From: Microbacterium sp. 5K110
Lineage (GTDB): Bacteria > Actinomycetota > Actinomycetes > Actinomycetales > Microbacteriaceae
DNA: 64,000 nucleotides
Direction: 5' to 3'
NCBI RefSeq assembly: GCF_005774735.1
Contig: NZ_VBUM01000006.1
Location: 1 to 64,000 of the forward strand
Positions 37,908 through 46,589 of this stretch are shown here, piece by piece. Numbering within the stretch: the first letter of the stretch is position 1; each line of letters starts with the position of its first letter. The position numbers and the translations under genes are program-made. The notes below the pieces were generated by a model. The model was not told the origin of the DNA and made no database searches. It saw only the letters and a program-made list of their open reading frames with translations.

Positions 37908-38909
37908 ATGCAGGCACTCTTCATCGACGCCGCCCGCGAGGCGGCGGTGCGCGACATCGCCGTTCCGGAGCCCGGGGCGGACGAGGTCCGGATCCGGGTC
38001 GACTACGTCGGGATCTGCGGTTCGGATCTGCACTACTACTTCCACGGGGCCAACGGAGCGTTCGTCGTGCGCGAGCCGCTCATCCCCGGTCACGAGCTCT
38101 CGGGGCGGATCGATCACGACCCCGCGGGTCGCTGGGCCGCCGGAACCCCGGTGACCGTGCACCCTGCCCGGTTCGGCCGACCTCGTCCCGGAATCGAGGA
38201 CGACCCGCACCTGTGGCCCGGGGGCTCCTACTTGGGGAGCGCCTCGACGTGGCCGCACACCCAGGGCGCGGCCGCGGAGTATCTCGTCGTCGACCGTCGC
38301 ATGGTCAGGCCTCTGCCGGACGGCCTCACGGTGCGCCGGGCGGCGCTCGCGGAGCCGCTCGCGGTCGCTCTGCACGCGCTCGGAAAGGCCGGACCCGTCG
38401 AGGGCCGGAGCGTGCTCGTCACGGGATCCGGTCCGATCGGGCTCATGGCCGTGGCCGCCTCCGCGGCGGCCGGAGCGCGGGTCACCGCCACGGACGTCCT
38501 GCCCGGACCGCTCGCCCGGGCGCGAGAGCTGGGCGCGGCCGAGACCGTGGACGTGCGGGCGGAGGAGCTCTCCGCGGGAGCGTTCGACGTCGTCCTGGAG
38601 TGTTCGGGTGTGCCGCAGTCCATCTCGGCGGCCCTGCGGGCGGTGCGGATCGCGGGGACCGTGGTGCAGGTCGGGATGCTCCCCGACGCGGAGCGATCCG
38701 TGAACCTCGCCCCCTTCATCGCCAAGGAAGTGCGCTATCTGGGCAGCTTCCGCTTCGCCGACGAGATCGATCAGGCGATTCGCCTCCTGGTCGAACGGCC
38801 CGACATCGAGGCCGCGATCACGCACGAGTTCCCGCTCGCGGAGGCCGAGACCGCCTTCGCCACCGCTCGGGACTCCGATGCGTCCGGAAAGGTGCTGTTC
38901 GCGCTGTAG
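37908..38909 (+). CDS. idnD: L-idonate 5-dehydrogenase-like zinc alcohol dehydrogenase
   Basis: MDR dehydrogenase of 333 residues that would oxidise L-idonate to 5-ketogluconate. The catalytic zinc ligands are present: Cys in YVGICGSDLHYYFHG and His-Glu in IPGHELSG. The coenzyme fold has VLVTGSGPIGLMAV. The lobe that normally holds four cysteines for the structural zinc has none; it reads RFGRPRPGIEDDPHLWPGG. The following YLGSASTWPHTQG matches IdnD homologs. GGAAGGA precedes the ATG. It ends the operon; a strong hairpin follows. Confidence 0.88.
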   Translation: MQALFIDAAREAAVRDIAVPEPGADEVRIRVDYVGICGSDLHYYFHGANGAFVVREPLIPGHELSGRIDHDPAGRWAAGTPVTVHPARFGRPRPGIEDDPHLWPGGSYLGSASTWPHTQGAAAEYLVVDRRMVRPLPDGLTVRRAALAEPLAVALHALGKAGPVEGRSVLVTGSGPIGLMAVAASAAAGARVTATDVLPGPLARARELGAAETVDVRAEELSAGAFDVVLECSGVPQSISAALRAVRIAGTVVQVGMLPDAERSVNLAPFIAKEVRYLGSFRFADEIDQAIRLLVERPDIEAAITHEFPLAEAETAFATARDSDASGKVLFAL

Positions 38910-38932
38910 AGCGCGGTATCCGCCGGCACGCA

Positions 38933-38965
38933 GACGGCGCCGGGCCGCTCGGGCCCGGCGCCGTC
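38933..38965 (+). terminator. Terminator after the gluconate/idonate operon
   Basis: A perfect 14-bp stem GACGGCGCCGGGCC / GGCCCGGCGCCGTC with a five-base loop is followed by a T-rich stretch (CGTCGTTTCTTC). Confidence 0.75.
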
Positions 38966-38988
38966 CGTCGTTTCTTCGGCGGAAGCGG

Positions 38989-39114
38989 TCAGTGCTTCTT
39001 GTAGTCGGCGGTGCGCCCGAGCGAGAAGAGGGCGCCGATCGCGCCGACGGCGCCGATCGCGGAGATCACGCCGATCGTCCAGAGCACGACGTGAGAGAAG
39101 AGGCCGCTGTCCAT
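38989..39114 (-). CDS. Small membrane protein, 41 residues
   Basis: A short ORF with one hydrophobic helix (about residues 9-31, Gly/Ala/Ile-rich) and a basic end RTADYKKH. Support is strong for its size: GGAGGA five bases before the ATG and a TAGGAT -10 box (39150-39145) about 30 bases upstream. I recognise no family. It lies between the idnD terminator and the L25 promoter, on its own transcript. Confidence 0.65.
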   Translation of the reverse strand: MDSGLFSHVVLWTIGVISAIGAVGAIGALFSLGRTADYKKH

Positions 39115-39208
39115 GAAGTTCCTCCGGTCGGTGGGGCTCACCAAATCCTACCGGTGCGTCTCGCGCAGCCGGTGCGGCAGCCCGGTCGAACGCGGAGCGC
39201 GTCGCTGG

Positions 39209-39401
39209 TAGACTTCCGGGGAACTTCGGCGAGGGATGCAACCTCGTGCGCCCGGGTGGTGCGCGTGGCATCCGTGATCGACGCGGTGATGCAGGCTCCC
39301 GGCTTTCCTCACGCGCTCGCGTTCGAGTCGAATCCAGACCACATACGTGCGGACACCGTCCGCTCACAAGCTGCGGGACCCGTGCCCGCGAGGAGAACAT
39401 C
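39209..39401 (+). promoter_or_regulatory. Promoter and long leader of the L25 gene
   Basis: TAGACT (39209-39214) is a good -10, which would give a leader of about 180 bases, long for this genome. Within it, GATGC (39236-39240) and GCATC (39268-39272) enclose a pairable CGTGCGC/GTGCGCG region, so it may fold. A ribosomal protein leader of this kind could be autoregulatory. Confidence 0.35.
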
Positions 39402-40019
39402 ATGTCGGAAGACAACAAGGTCGTCGCGGAACTCCGCGAGAACTTCGGCAAGGGCTTCGCCCGTCGCCTCCGCGCCGCGGGCAAGATCCCGGCCGTCATC
39501 TACGGTCACGGCACCGACCCGCAGCACGTCGCGCTGCCGGGCCACCAGGTCGCTCTGCTGATCCGTCGCGCCAACGCGCTGCTCGACCTCGACATCGCGG
39601 GCAAGAGCCAGCTCGTGCTCGTGAAGGACGTGCAGAAGGACCCCGTGCGTCAGATCATCGAGCACATCGACCTCCTCGTCGTCCGCAAGGGCGAGAAGGT
39701 CCAGGTCGACATCCCCGTCACGGTCGTCGGCGAGCCCTTCCCCGGCACGATCGTCAACCTCGAGAACACGACGGTGTCGCTCGAGGTCGAGGCCACCCAC
39801 ATCCCGCAGAACGTCGAGGTCTCGGTCGAGGGCGCCGAGGACGGCACGCAGATCACCGCTGCCGACCTGACGCTGCCCGCCGGTGCCGCGCTGCTGACCG
39901 ACCCCGAGACGCTCGTCGTCGGTGTCTCGGTGCCGCTGGACACCCTCGCTGCCGAGGAGGAGATCGCGGAGGCCGACGCCGAGGTCGCCGAGGAGCAGTC
40001 CGAGGGCGACCAGAACTGA
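39402..40019 (+). CDS. rplY: 50S ribosomal protein L25/general stress protein Ctc
   Basis: Binds 5S rRNA in the large subunit. This is the long CTC/TL5 form of 205 residues: the L25 domain ([21 protein letters not shown], then IYGHG) is followed by the beta-rich C-terminal domain and an acidic tail of Glu/Ala. GAGGAG precedes the ATG; the frame runs far upstream but has no ribosome site there. A Rho-independent terminator follows. pth is next, as is usual. Confidence 0.95.
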   Translation: MSEDNKVVAELRENFGKGFARRLRAAGKIPAVIYGHGTDPQHVALPGHQVALLIRRANALLDLDIAGKSQLVLVKDVQKDPVRQIIEHIDLLVVRKGEKVQVDIPVTVVGEPFPGTIVNLENTTVSLEVEATHIPQNVEVSVEGAEDGTQITAADLTLPAGAALLTDPETLVVGVSVPLDTLAAEEEIAEADAEVAEEQSEGDQN

Positions 40020-40052
40020 TCTCAGCGGACCGCGCGAGCGGTCCGCGACCGA

Positions 40053-40085
40053 CGAGGGGGCGTGCATCCACGCCCCCTCGTTTTT
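40053..40085 (+). terminator. Rho-independent terminator of rplY
   Basis: CGAGGGGGCGTG / CACGCCCCCTCG with a four-base loop is followed by TTTTT. A second perfect stem, GCGGACCGC/GCGGTCCGC, lies just before it (40025-40046). Confidence 0.9.
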
Positions 40086-40125
40086 GCTGTCAGGGTCCGC
40101 GTGCGGATCCGGAAGGATGGATGCC

Positions 40126-40707
40126 ATGGCGGACACGTGGTTGATCGTCGGGCTCGGCAACCCCGGTCCGCGGTACGAGGCGACGCGGCACAACATCGGT
40201 CAGATGGTGGTCGATGAGTTGGCCGGACGGCGTCGCGAGTCGTTCCGCGCGCAAAAGGCGAACGCGCGCGTCGTGGAGACGTGGCTGCGTCCCGGGGGAG
40301 CGAAGCTGGTCCTGGCCAAGCCGAACAGTTTCATGAACGTCTCGGGCGGTCCCGTCGCCGGGCTCGCGCGGTTCTACGCCGTGGAGCCCGAACGCGTGGT
40401 GGTCGTGCACGACGAGCTCGACATTCCCTTCGACACCCTCAAGCTCAAGACCGGCGGCGGCCACGGGGGGCACAACGGTGTGCGCGACGTCGCGAAGGCG
40501 CTGGGGACCCCCGACTTCCCGCGCGTGCGCGTCGGCATCGGTCGACCCATCGGGCGGCAGGACCCGGCCGACTGGGTACTCGATCCGTTCGGCTCGAAAG
40601 AGCGCGAAACTTTGCCCATCCTGATCTCCGACGCCGCGGACGCGGTCGAGCTGCTGGTCGAGGACGGATTGGTCGCCGCCCAGCAGCGATTCCACGCCCC
40701 GCGCTGA
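40126..40707 (+). CDS. pth: Peptidyl-tRNA hydrolase
   Basis: Recycles peptidyl-tRNA dropped by ribosomes. The 193-residue protein has [20 protein letters not shown] with the catalytic His, [10 protein letters not shown], and [25 protein letters not shown]. An ATG three codons earlier (40117) is in frame; GGAAGG fits 40126 better by spacing, and the conserved start is [11 protein letters not shown]. It has its own start region after the rplY terminator. Confidence 0.95.
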   Translation: MADTWLIVGLGNPGPRYEATRHNIGQMVVDELAGRRRESFRAQKANARVVETWLRPGGAKLVLAKPNSFMNVSGGPVAGLARFYAVEPERVVVVHDELDIPFDTLKLKTGGGHGGHNGVRDVAKALGTPDFPRVRVGIGRPIGRQDPADWVLDPFGSKERETLPILISDAADAVELLVEDGLVAAQQRFHAPR

Positions 40708-40720
40708 GCCCGCGCGCGCG

Positions 40721-41152
40721 TCACTCCGGGCCGTTCGAGCGACCCCGTGCCGGCGACGGGCGTCGTCTCGCGACGGGACGCCCCGGATGCGGGGGAGGAG
40801 CGGACCGGTTCGTCCCTCCGGGAGGTCGGTGGGCGGTGCGCGAGCGACGGAAGGCGATCGCCATGCCGATCGCGCCGGCCACGCACGCGGCGAGACCCAC
40901 CGCTGCGCCGATGAGTACCCAGACTCCTCCGAGGTGTCCGACGGCGGGGTCGGGGCTGTCGCGAAGGACGTTGCCCACCGCCCACGCCGCCACGGCGATT
41001 CCCGCGAGAACGGCGAAGACGGCGAGCCACGGACCCGAGGGCTCTTCCTCTTCGCGTCGGCCCGCGCCCGCACCGGGCGATCTCGACGCGGCCCGTTCGA
41101 AGGACGGGGTGCTCCGGGTGGGGCCGGTCGATTTCGTGGAGGGGTCCCTCAT
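40721..41152 (-). CDS. Small membrane protein of unknown function
   Basis: A 143-residue protein with about 40 polar residues, two helices (about 43-62 and 75-103) and a basic Pro/Arg-rich C-terminal tail. No family recognised. SD GGAAAGG precedes the ATG. The composition of both ends is low-complexity, so the call rests on the helices, the ribosome site and strand context. Confidence 0.55.
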   Translation of the reverse strand: MRDPSTKSTGPTRSTPSFERAASRSPGAGAGRREEEEPSGPWLAVFAVLAGIAVAAWAVGNVLRDSPDPAVGHLGGVWVLIGAAVGLAACVAGAIGMAIAFRRSRTAHRPPGGTNRSAPPPHPGRPVARRRPSPARGRSNGPE

Positions 41153-41305
41153 CGCGTGCCTTTCCGCTGGGCGAGTCGATCGAAGTCAGGTTCGAAAGCT
41201 AGCGCCATCGTTCGGTGCCCCGCGGGGCTCGTGGTGACATCCGTGGATAACTCGTCCGACCGGCGGCCTCACCCGGGTGCGGCGCGGTGCGCACGTCGCC
41301 CCGAA

Positions 41306-41343
41306 ACGACGATGGCCCCGGTCCGCGGACCGGGGCCATCGTC
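41306..41343 (-). terminator. 38-bp perfect palindrome after a membrane protein gene
   Basis: Two 19-base halves are exact reverse complements meeting at TCCGCGGA. It begins eight bases beyond the stop of the minus-strand gene upstream of it, so it probably ends that transcript. Confidence 0.6.
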
Positions 41344-41350
41344 GCGAGTG

Positions 41351-41866
41351 CTACTGCACGTAGGGCGCCGCGCCGATGGCGGCTCCGATGCCGAAGAACA
41401 CGAAGACCACTCCTCCGCCGACGACGGCGAGCACGATCGCGGCGATGGCCCAGCCGCGCCCGCGGTTCTTCACCGCGGCGACGATTCCCTGGATGAAGCC
41501 CCACAGGGCGAGCACGCCCCACGCGAGGAAGGCCGACACCGACAGGATGCCGGCGGCGAGACCGATCTGGTTCGCCGCGGCGGGGAGGGCGTCGGGGTCG
41601 ATGGAGGCTGTCCCGTCGGTGATCGCGGCGAACTGCGTCAGGCTTCCGCTCTGGATCCCACCGAGGATGCCGAGGACCGAACCGATCACGATGGCGGCCA
41701 GCGACACGACGAACGCGATGAGCCCGAGGCCGCGGGGGCCCTTCGCCGACAGCGCGCGTCCGTGCGGCTCGGCGATGGGGGGTGCGGCGTAGGAGGCTTG
41801 AGCGGCCTCGGCGCGGGTGGCGGGCGGCGTGCGATCGGGCTCGAAGGGCGGCGGTGTGCTGCTCAC
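41351..41866 (-). CDS. DUF4190-like membrane protein
   Basis: A 171-residue protein: a 45-residue Pro/Ala-rich cytoplasmic start, then three helices arranged as LGLIAFVVSLAAIVIGSVLG, an alanine-rich middle helix, and GWAIAAIVLAVVGGGVVFVF. This layout matches DUF4190-type proteins of unknown role. GAGGAGGA lies before the GTG start and TAGGCT is found about 45 bases upstream. The next gene on the strand encodes a similar protein, suggesting an old duplication. Confidence 0.7.
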   Translation of the reverse strand: MSSTPPPFEPDRTPPATRAEAAQASYAAPPIAEPHGRALSAKGPRGLGLIAFVVSLAAIVIGSVLGILGGIQSGSLTQFAAITDGTASIDPDALPAAANQIGLAAGILSVSAFLAWGVLALWGFIQGIVAAVKNRGRGWAIAAIVLAVVGGGVVFVFFGIGAAIGAAPYVQ

Positions 41867-41980
41867 GGTGTCCTCCTCTGGTCGGCGAGGGCCTGGTCAC
41901 CCCCGTCCCGGTCAGCCTACGGACGGAGCCGCACACGCCCGCGGGGGTGGACGCGCGGGGGCGGGAGCGGGTAACGAGCC

Positions 41981-42469
41981 TCAGACCGGAGAACCGACGC
42001 TGCCGACGGAGGTGCTCGCGCCTGCCGTGAGGGCCAGGAAGACCAGCGCCGCGAAGAGGAACGGACCGAGCGCCGAGACGACGATGGCCGCGATGCCTGC
42101 GGCGCGACCGCGATCGCGTGCGGTCGCGACGATCCCCAGCACGAACGCCGTCACGCCGAGGACGGTCCCGGCCCAGAAGCACACCTCCGCCAGCAGGACG
42201 AGGTCGCGAACCGGCGACAGGATTCGCCAGTCCACGGACTGCCCTCCGCGGGCGAGGAACTCCGCCCCGGCACCTCGAGCGACCCGGAAGGCGGCGAATC
42301 CGCCGATCGCGGACGCCACGACCCCGGCGAGGATCGAGAGAAGGAGGGCCAGCGCACCCAGCGGACGCCGCCGCTTCGCGGCCGGGGGAGCGGTGAGGAA
42401 GGTACCGGCCGGCGGCGCCGTGTGGGGAGCCGCGAACGAGGGCTCGCCGGGAACGCGGGGCGAGGTCAT
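41981..42469 (-). CDS. Membrane protein related to its downstream neighbour
   Basis: A 162-residue protein with the same design: Pro-rich start, helix LGALALLLSILAGVVASAIG, a middle helix and the paired ending RGRAAGIAAIVVSALGPFLF. TAGGGT (42481-42476) stands six bases before the ATG, so it appears leaderless. It is divergent from mfd. No function is known. Confidence 0.7.
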   Translation of the reverse strand: MTSPRVPGEPSFAAPHTAPPAGTFLTAPPAAKRRRPLGALALLLSILAGVVASAIGGFAAFRVARGAGAEFLARGGQSVDWRILSPVRDLVLLAEVCFWAGTVLGVTAFVLGIVATARDRGRAAGIAAIVVSALGPFLFAALVFLALTAGASTSVGSVGSPV

Positions 42470-42515
42470 GAAGCCACCCTACGGGGCGTTCGGAGCCGGT
42501 GTCGGTGCCTCCGCG

Positions 42516-42521
42516 TAGGAT
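42516..42521 (+). promoter_or_regulatory. -10 element of mfd (leaderless)
   Basis: TAGGAT ends seven bases before GTG 42529. This argues for starting Mfd there and not at the in-frame GTG ten codons upstream, which would lie before the promoter. Confidence 0.6.
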
Positions 42522-42528
42522 GTGTCGA

Positions 42529-45500
42529 GTGACAGTTCCCGGGATCGTGCGCGCCCTCGAGCAGGCTGAGTCGTACCGGGAGGCCGCGTCGGCGGCATCC
42601 TCCGATCTGTCTCTCTCCGTCGTCGATGGACTCGACGCCCCCGTCATCGCGGCTCTCCTCGAGCACCGCCGCACCGCGGGCTCGCCCGGCGCCGTTCTGG
42701 TGATCGCTCCGACCGGTCGTCGCGCCGAGTCTCTCGGCCCCGCCCTGGATGCCGTGCTCCCGGGCGCGCAGGTCATGCACTTCCCGGCGTGGGAGACGCT
42801 GCCGCACGAGCGCTTGAGCCCGAGCCCCGAGACAGTCGGGCGTCGCCTCGACGTGCTGCGCCGGATCGCCGCGTGGGACGGTGCCGCGCCACTCGTGGTC
42901 ACCGCGTCGGTACGCAGCGCGTTGCAGCCGCTGGCCCCGGGCCTCGGCGACGTCGAGCCGGTCGACCTGCGGGTCGGGGGCCGCGGCAGCGAGCTCGACG
43001 AGGTCTCCGCGCGTCTGGTCGAACTGGCCTACCACCGCGTCGACATGGTCTCGCGCCGGGGGGAGTTCGCCGTGCGCGGCGGCATCCTGGACGTCTTCCC
43101 GCCGGTCGCCGACCACCCGTACCGCGTCGAGTTCTTCGGCGACGAGGTCGATCAGATCCGTGCCTTCTCGGTCGCCGACCAGCGTTCGCTGCCCGGCGAG
43201 GTGCTCGAGGTCTCCCTCGTGCCGAGCCGCGAGCTGCTCCTGACGCCCGCCGTGCGGGCGCGGGCCGCCGAACTGCGCGACGGCTACCCCGGTCTGCGCC
43301 AGTTGCTCGAGAAGATGGCCGAAGGCATTCCGGCCGAGGGCATGGAGTCGCTGATCCCGGTCCTGATCGACGGCCTCACCACGATCGTCGACTACCTGCC
43401 CGGGGGGACCGCCGTCGCCCTGGTCGACCCGGAACGTTCGCTGGCGCGTGCCACGACGCTCGGCGACACGAACCGCGAGTTCCTCGAGGCGGCGTGGTCG
43501 GCGGCCACCGCCGGTGCCGACACCCCGGTCGACCTCGGCGCGGGCGACTTCCTCACCCTCGACGACCTGCGCGAGATCGCCGGCGGCCGCGGTGGGGTGT
43601 GGTGGCGCCTGAGCGCGTTCGACTCCGGAGCGGCGGATGCCGAGGCCGAGGGCCTCGCGGTCGGCGACGACTCCGCGCATCGGGTGAAGGCCGACCCGGT
43701 GCCGTCCTTCCAGGGCAACGTCGACGGGGCCACCGCCCACGTCGGCGGACTACTCACCGAGGGGTGGTCCGTGGTCGTGACGGCATCCGGACCCGGTCTG
43801 GTGGACCGCGCGCGCGACGTCCTCGCCGAGCGCGGGATCGCGGCTCGCCGCGTCGACGCCGTGCTGTCCCCGCCCGAACCCGGTGTCGCGCACGTGGTGT
43901 GCGCACCGCTGGAGCGCGGTTTCGAACTGACAGAGACGAAGTTCGCCGTCATCACCGAGACGGAGTTCTACGGCCGCGCGGTCGGCGGCGACAACCGCGG
44001 TGTGAAGAAGCTCGCGTCGCGGCGACGCAACGTCGTCGACCCCCTGCAGCTCAAGCCCGGCGACGTCGTCGTCCATGCCACGCACGGCATCGGCAAGTTC
44101 CTCGAACTGACCCGCCGCGAGGTCTCGAGCGGCGGACGCAACGCCGTGAAGACGACCAAGGAGTACCTGGTCCTGGAGTACGCGCCGTCGAAGCGCGGAT
44201 ATCCGGGCGACAAGCTGTTCGTCCCGACCGACCAGCTCGACCTGCTGTCGAAGTACGTCGGCGGCGAGGCCCCGACTCTGTCCAAGATGGGCGGCGGCGA
44301 CTGGGCCGCGGCGAAGGGCCGTGCTCGCAAGGCCGTCCGCGACATCGCGGTCGAGCTGGTGAAGCTGTATTCGGCGCGCATGGCATCCAAGGGGTACGCC
44401 TTCGGTCCCGACACCCCGTGGCAGCGTGAGCTCGAAGAGGCGTTCCCGTTCGCCGAGACGCTCGACCAGCTCCAGACGATCGACGAGATCAAGGCCGACA
44501 TGGAGAAGCCGATTCCGATGGATCGTCTGCTCTCGGGCGACGTCGGTTTCGGAAAGACCGAGGTCGCGGTGCGCGCGGCGTTCAAGGCGATCCAGGACGG
44601 CAAGCAGGTCGCGATGCTCGTGCCCACGACCCTCCTCGTCAAGCAGCACCTCGAGACCTTCGCCGAGCGTTTCGCCGGCTTCCCCGTCACCGTGCGACCG
44701 CTCTCGCGGTTCCAGACCGACAAAGAGGCCAAGGCCACCCTGGCGGGCCTCACCGACGGCACGGTCGACATGGTCATCGGCACGCACCGCATCCTTACCG
44801 AGAAGGTCATCTTCAAAGATCTCGGCCTGATGATCATCGACGAGGAGCAGCGCTTCGGTGTCGAGCACAAGGACTCGCTGAAGAAGCTCAAGACCAACGT
44901 CGACATCCTCGCGATGAGCGCCACGCCCATTCCCCGCACGCTCGAGATGGCCGTCACCGGTATCCGCGAGATGTCGACCCTGGCCACCCCGCCCGAGGAT
45001 CGGCATCCGATCCTCTCGTACGTCGGCCCCCGCAACGACAAGCAGATCGCCGCGGCCATCCGTCGCGAGCTGCTGCGCGAGGGGCAGGTGTTCTACGTGC
45101 ACAACCGCGTGTCGTCGATCCAGCGCGTCGCCGCGCACCTGGCCGAACTCGTGCCCGAGGCCCGAATCGTCGTCGCGCACGGCCAGATGGGGGAGCACGC
45201 CCTCGAGCAGGTCGTCGACGACTTCTGGGAGCGCCGGGCCGATGTGCTCGTGTCGACGACGATCATCGAGACGGGCCTGGACATTGCCAACGCGAACACG
45301 ATCATCATCGATCGCGCCGACAAATACGGTCTGTCGCAGCTGCACCAGTTGCGCGGTCGCGTCGGCCGCGGTCGCGAGCGTGCGTATGCGTACTTCCTGT
45401 ACGACGAGATGAAGCCGCTGTCCGAGACCGCCGCCGACCGTCTCGAGACGATCGCGGTCAACAACGACCTCGGCAGCGGCATGCAGGTGGCCCTGAAAGA

Positions 45501-46116
45501 CCTGGAGCTGCGCGGTGCGGGAAACCTGCTCGGTGCCGAGCAGGCCGGCCATATCGCCGGCGTCGGGTTCGACCTGTACCTGCGCATGATCGGCGAGGCC
45601 GTGGCGACCTTCCGCGGCGAAGACACCGAGGGGCCGACCGAGTTGCGGCTCGAGCTGCCCGTGGATGCGCGTCTGCCCGAGACCTACATCGACAGCGAGC
45701 GCTTGCGGCTCGAGGCGTACCAGAAGCTCTCGGCCGCGGCATCCGCCACCGCCAAGGACGACGCCATCGACCTCGTCGTCGACGAGCTCCGCGATCGGTA
45801 CGGCGAGCCGCCGGCCGAAGTGGAGGGTCTCATCGCCGTCGCGCGGCTGCGCCGCCGTGCCGCGCAAGCGGGCCTCGCCGATGTCGTCGCGATGGGCTCG
45901 AACCTCCGCATCGCTCCCGCGAACCTCCCCGACTCGATGCGCGTGCGCCTGCAGCGGCTCTACCCGAAGGCGAAGCTCGTCGCGAACGGCGACGCGATGG
46001 TCGTCCCGCTCCCGTCGGACACCGCCGACGGGAACCTCATCGCGTGGGTGCGTCAGTTGCTCGACGCCCTGTGGCCGCTTCCCGCGGCCAAGGAGTCCGA
46101 GACCGCGCCGGCGTGA
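42529..46116 (+). CDS. mfd: Transcription-repair coupling factor
   Basis: Mfd removes RNA polymerase stalled at DNA damage and recruits UvrA. The 1195-residue protein has the UvrB-like N-terminal domains (PAWETLPHERLSPSPETVGRR, VRGGILDVFPPVADHPYRVE), the CarD-like polymerase-binding domain (LKPGDVVVHATHGIGKFLEL), the RecG-like translocase with SGDVGFGKTEVAVRAAFKA, DEEQRFGVEHKD and SATPIPRTLEMA, the TRG region, and the C-terminal UvrA-inhibiting domain. All helicase motifs look intact. The leaderless promoter fixes the GTG start at 42529. Confidence 0.96.
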   Translation: MTVPGIVRALEQAESYREAASAASSDLSLSVVDGLDAPVIAALLEHRRTAGSPGAVLVIAPTGRRAESLGPALDAVLPGAQVMHFPAWETLPHERLSPSPETVGRRLDVLRRIAAWDGAAPLVVTASVRSALQPLAPGLGDVEPVDLRVGGRGSELDEVSARLVELAYHRVDMVSRRGEFAVRGGILDVFPPVADHPYRVEFFGDEVDQIRAFSVADQRSLPGEVLEVSLVPSRELLLTPAVRARAAELRDGYPGLRQLLEKMAEGIPAEGMESLIPVLIDGLTTIVDYLPGGTAVALVDPERSLARATTLGDTNREFLEAAWSAATAGADTPVDLGAGDFLTLDDLREIAGGRGGVWWRLSAFDSGAADAEAEGLAVGDDSAHRVKADPVPSFQGNVDGATAHVGGLLTEGWSVVVTASGPGLVDRARDVLAERGIAARRVDAVLSPPEPGVAHVVCAPLERGFELTETKFAVITETEFYGRAVGGDNRGVKKLASRRRNVVDPLQLKPGDVVVHATHGIGKFLELTRREVSSGGRNAVKTTKEYLVLEYAPSKRGYPGDKLFVPTDQLDLLSKYVGGEAPTLSKMGGGDWAAAKGRARKAVRDIAVELVKLYSARMASKGYAFGPDTPWQRELEEAFPFAETLDQLQTIDEIKADMEKPIPMDRLLSGDVGFGKTEVAVRAAFKAIQDGKQVAMLVPTTLLVKQHLETFAERFAGFPVTVRPLSRFQTDKEAKATLAGLTDGTVDMVIGTHRILTEKVIFKDLGLMIIDEEQRFGVEHKDSLKKLKTNVDILAMSATPIPRTLEMAVTGIREMSTLATPPEDRHPILSYVGPRNDKQIAAAIRRELLREGQVFYVHNRVSSIQRVAAHLAELVPEARIVVAHGQMGEHALEQVVDDFWERRADVLVSTTIIETGLDIANANTIIIDRADKYGLSQLHQLRGRVGRGRERAYAYFLYDEMKPLSETAADRLETIAVNNDLGSGMQVALKDLELRGAGNLLGAEQAGHIAGVGFDLYLRMIGEAVATFRGEDTEGPTELRLELPVDARLPETYIDSERLRLEAYQKLSAAASATAKDDAIDLVVDELRDRYGEPPAEVEGLIAVARLRRRAAQAGLADVVAMGSNLRIAPANLPDSMRVRLQRLYPKAKLVANGDAMVVPLPSDTADGNLIAWVRQLLDALWPLPAAKESETAPA

Positions 46117-46129
46117 TCGGACGGATGCC

Positions 46130-46504
46130 GTGATCCCCACTCTCGTCATCGTCAGCGTGTCGATGCTCGCCCTGGCGGGGGTCGCGTCGTGGACCGCGCG
46201 CCGCTCGGCGGCGGGAACGCTCGCGCGCAACGACCTCATCGGCATCCGGACCGTCGCCACTCAGGCGTCCGACGCCGCTTGGATCGCCGCGCATCGCGCC
46301 GGGGCGGCCGATCTCCGCCGGAGCGCGATCGTCGCCGTCGTCACGGCCGTGCTGCCGTGGTGTGCTCTCCTCCTACCCGGGGCCGCGCAGGAGCCGGTGA
46401 TGGCCGCCGTGATCGTGCTCGGCGCCGTGACGGTGATCGGCTTCTCCGTGCGCGCGGCAGTGGTCGGCGGACGCGCGGCGCGCGAGGTGACCGACCGGAC
46501 GTGA
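46130..46504 (+). CDS. SdpI family membrane protein
   Basis: A 124-residue protein with three helices. The conserved SdpI segment after the first helix reads RNDLIGIRTVATQASDAAWIAAHRAG. SdpI of Bacillus gives immunity to the SdpC toxin and acts as a signal receptor; most relatives have no assigned role. The GTG at 46130 lies 13 bases after the mfd stop, probably in the same transcript. A much longer upstream frame is only the shadow of mfd. Confidence 0.75.
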   Translation: MIPTLVIVSVSMLALAGVASWTARRSAAGTLARNDLIGIRTVATQASDAAWIAAHRAGAADLRRSAIVAVVTAVLPWCALLLPGAAQEPVMAAVIVLGAVTVIGFSVRAAVVGGRAAREVTDRT

Positions 46505-46589
46505 TCCGGCGCGGCGGTGCCGTGCCCCCCCTCGCCCCGTCTCGTGCCCCGGCGCTACGCTGACGGCACCGACGGGAAGGACGCCGCTC

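Noticed and set aside
46189-46563. Second frame over the SdpI-like gene
   Set aside because: Arg/Gly-rich shadow without ribosome site; the overlapping frame carries the SdpI motif.
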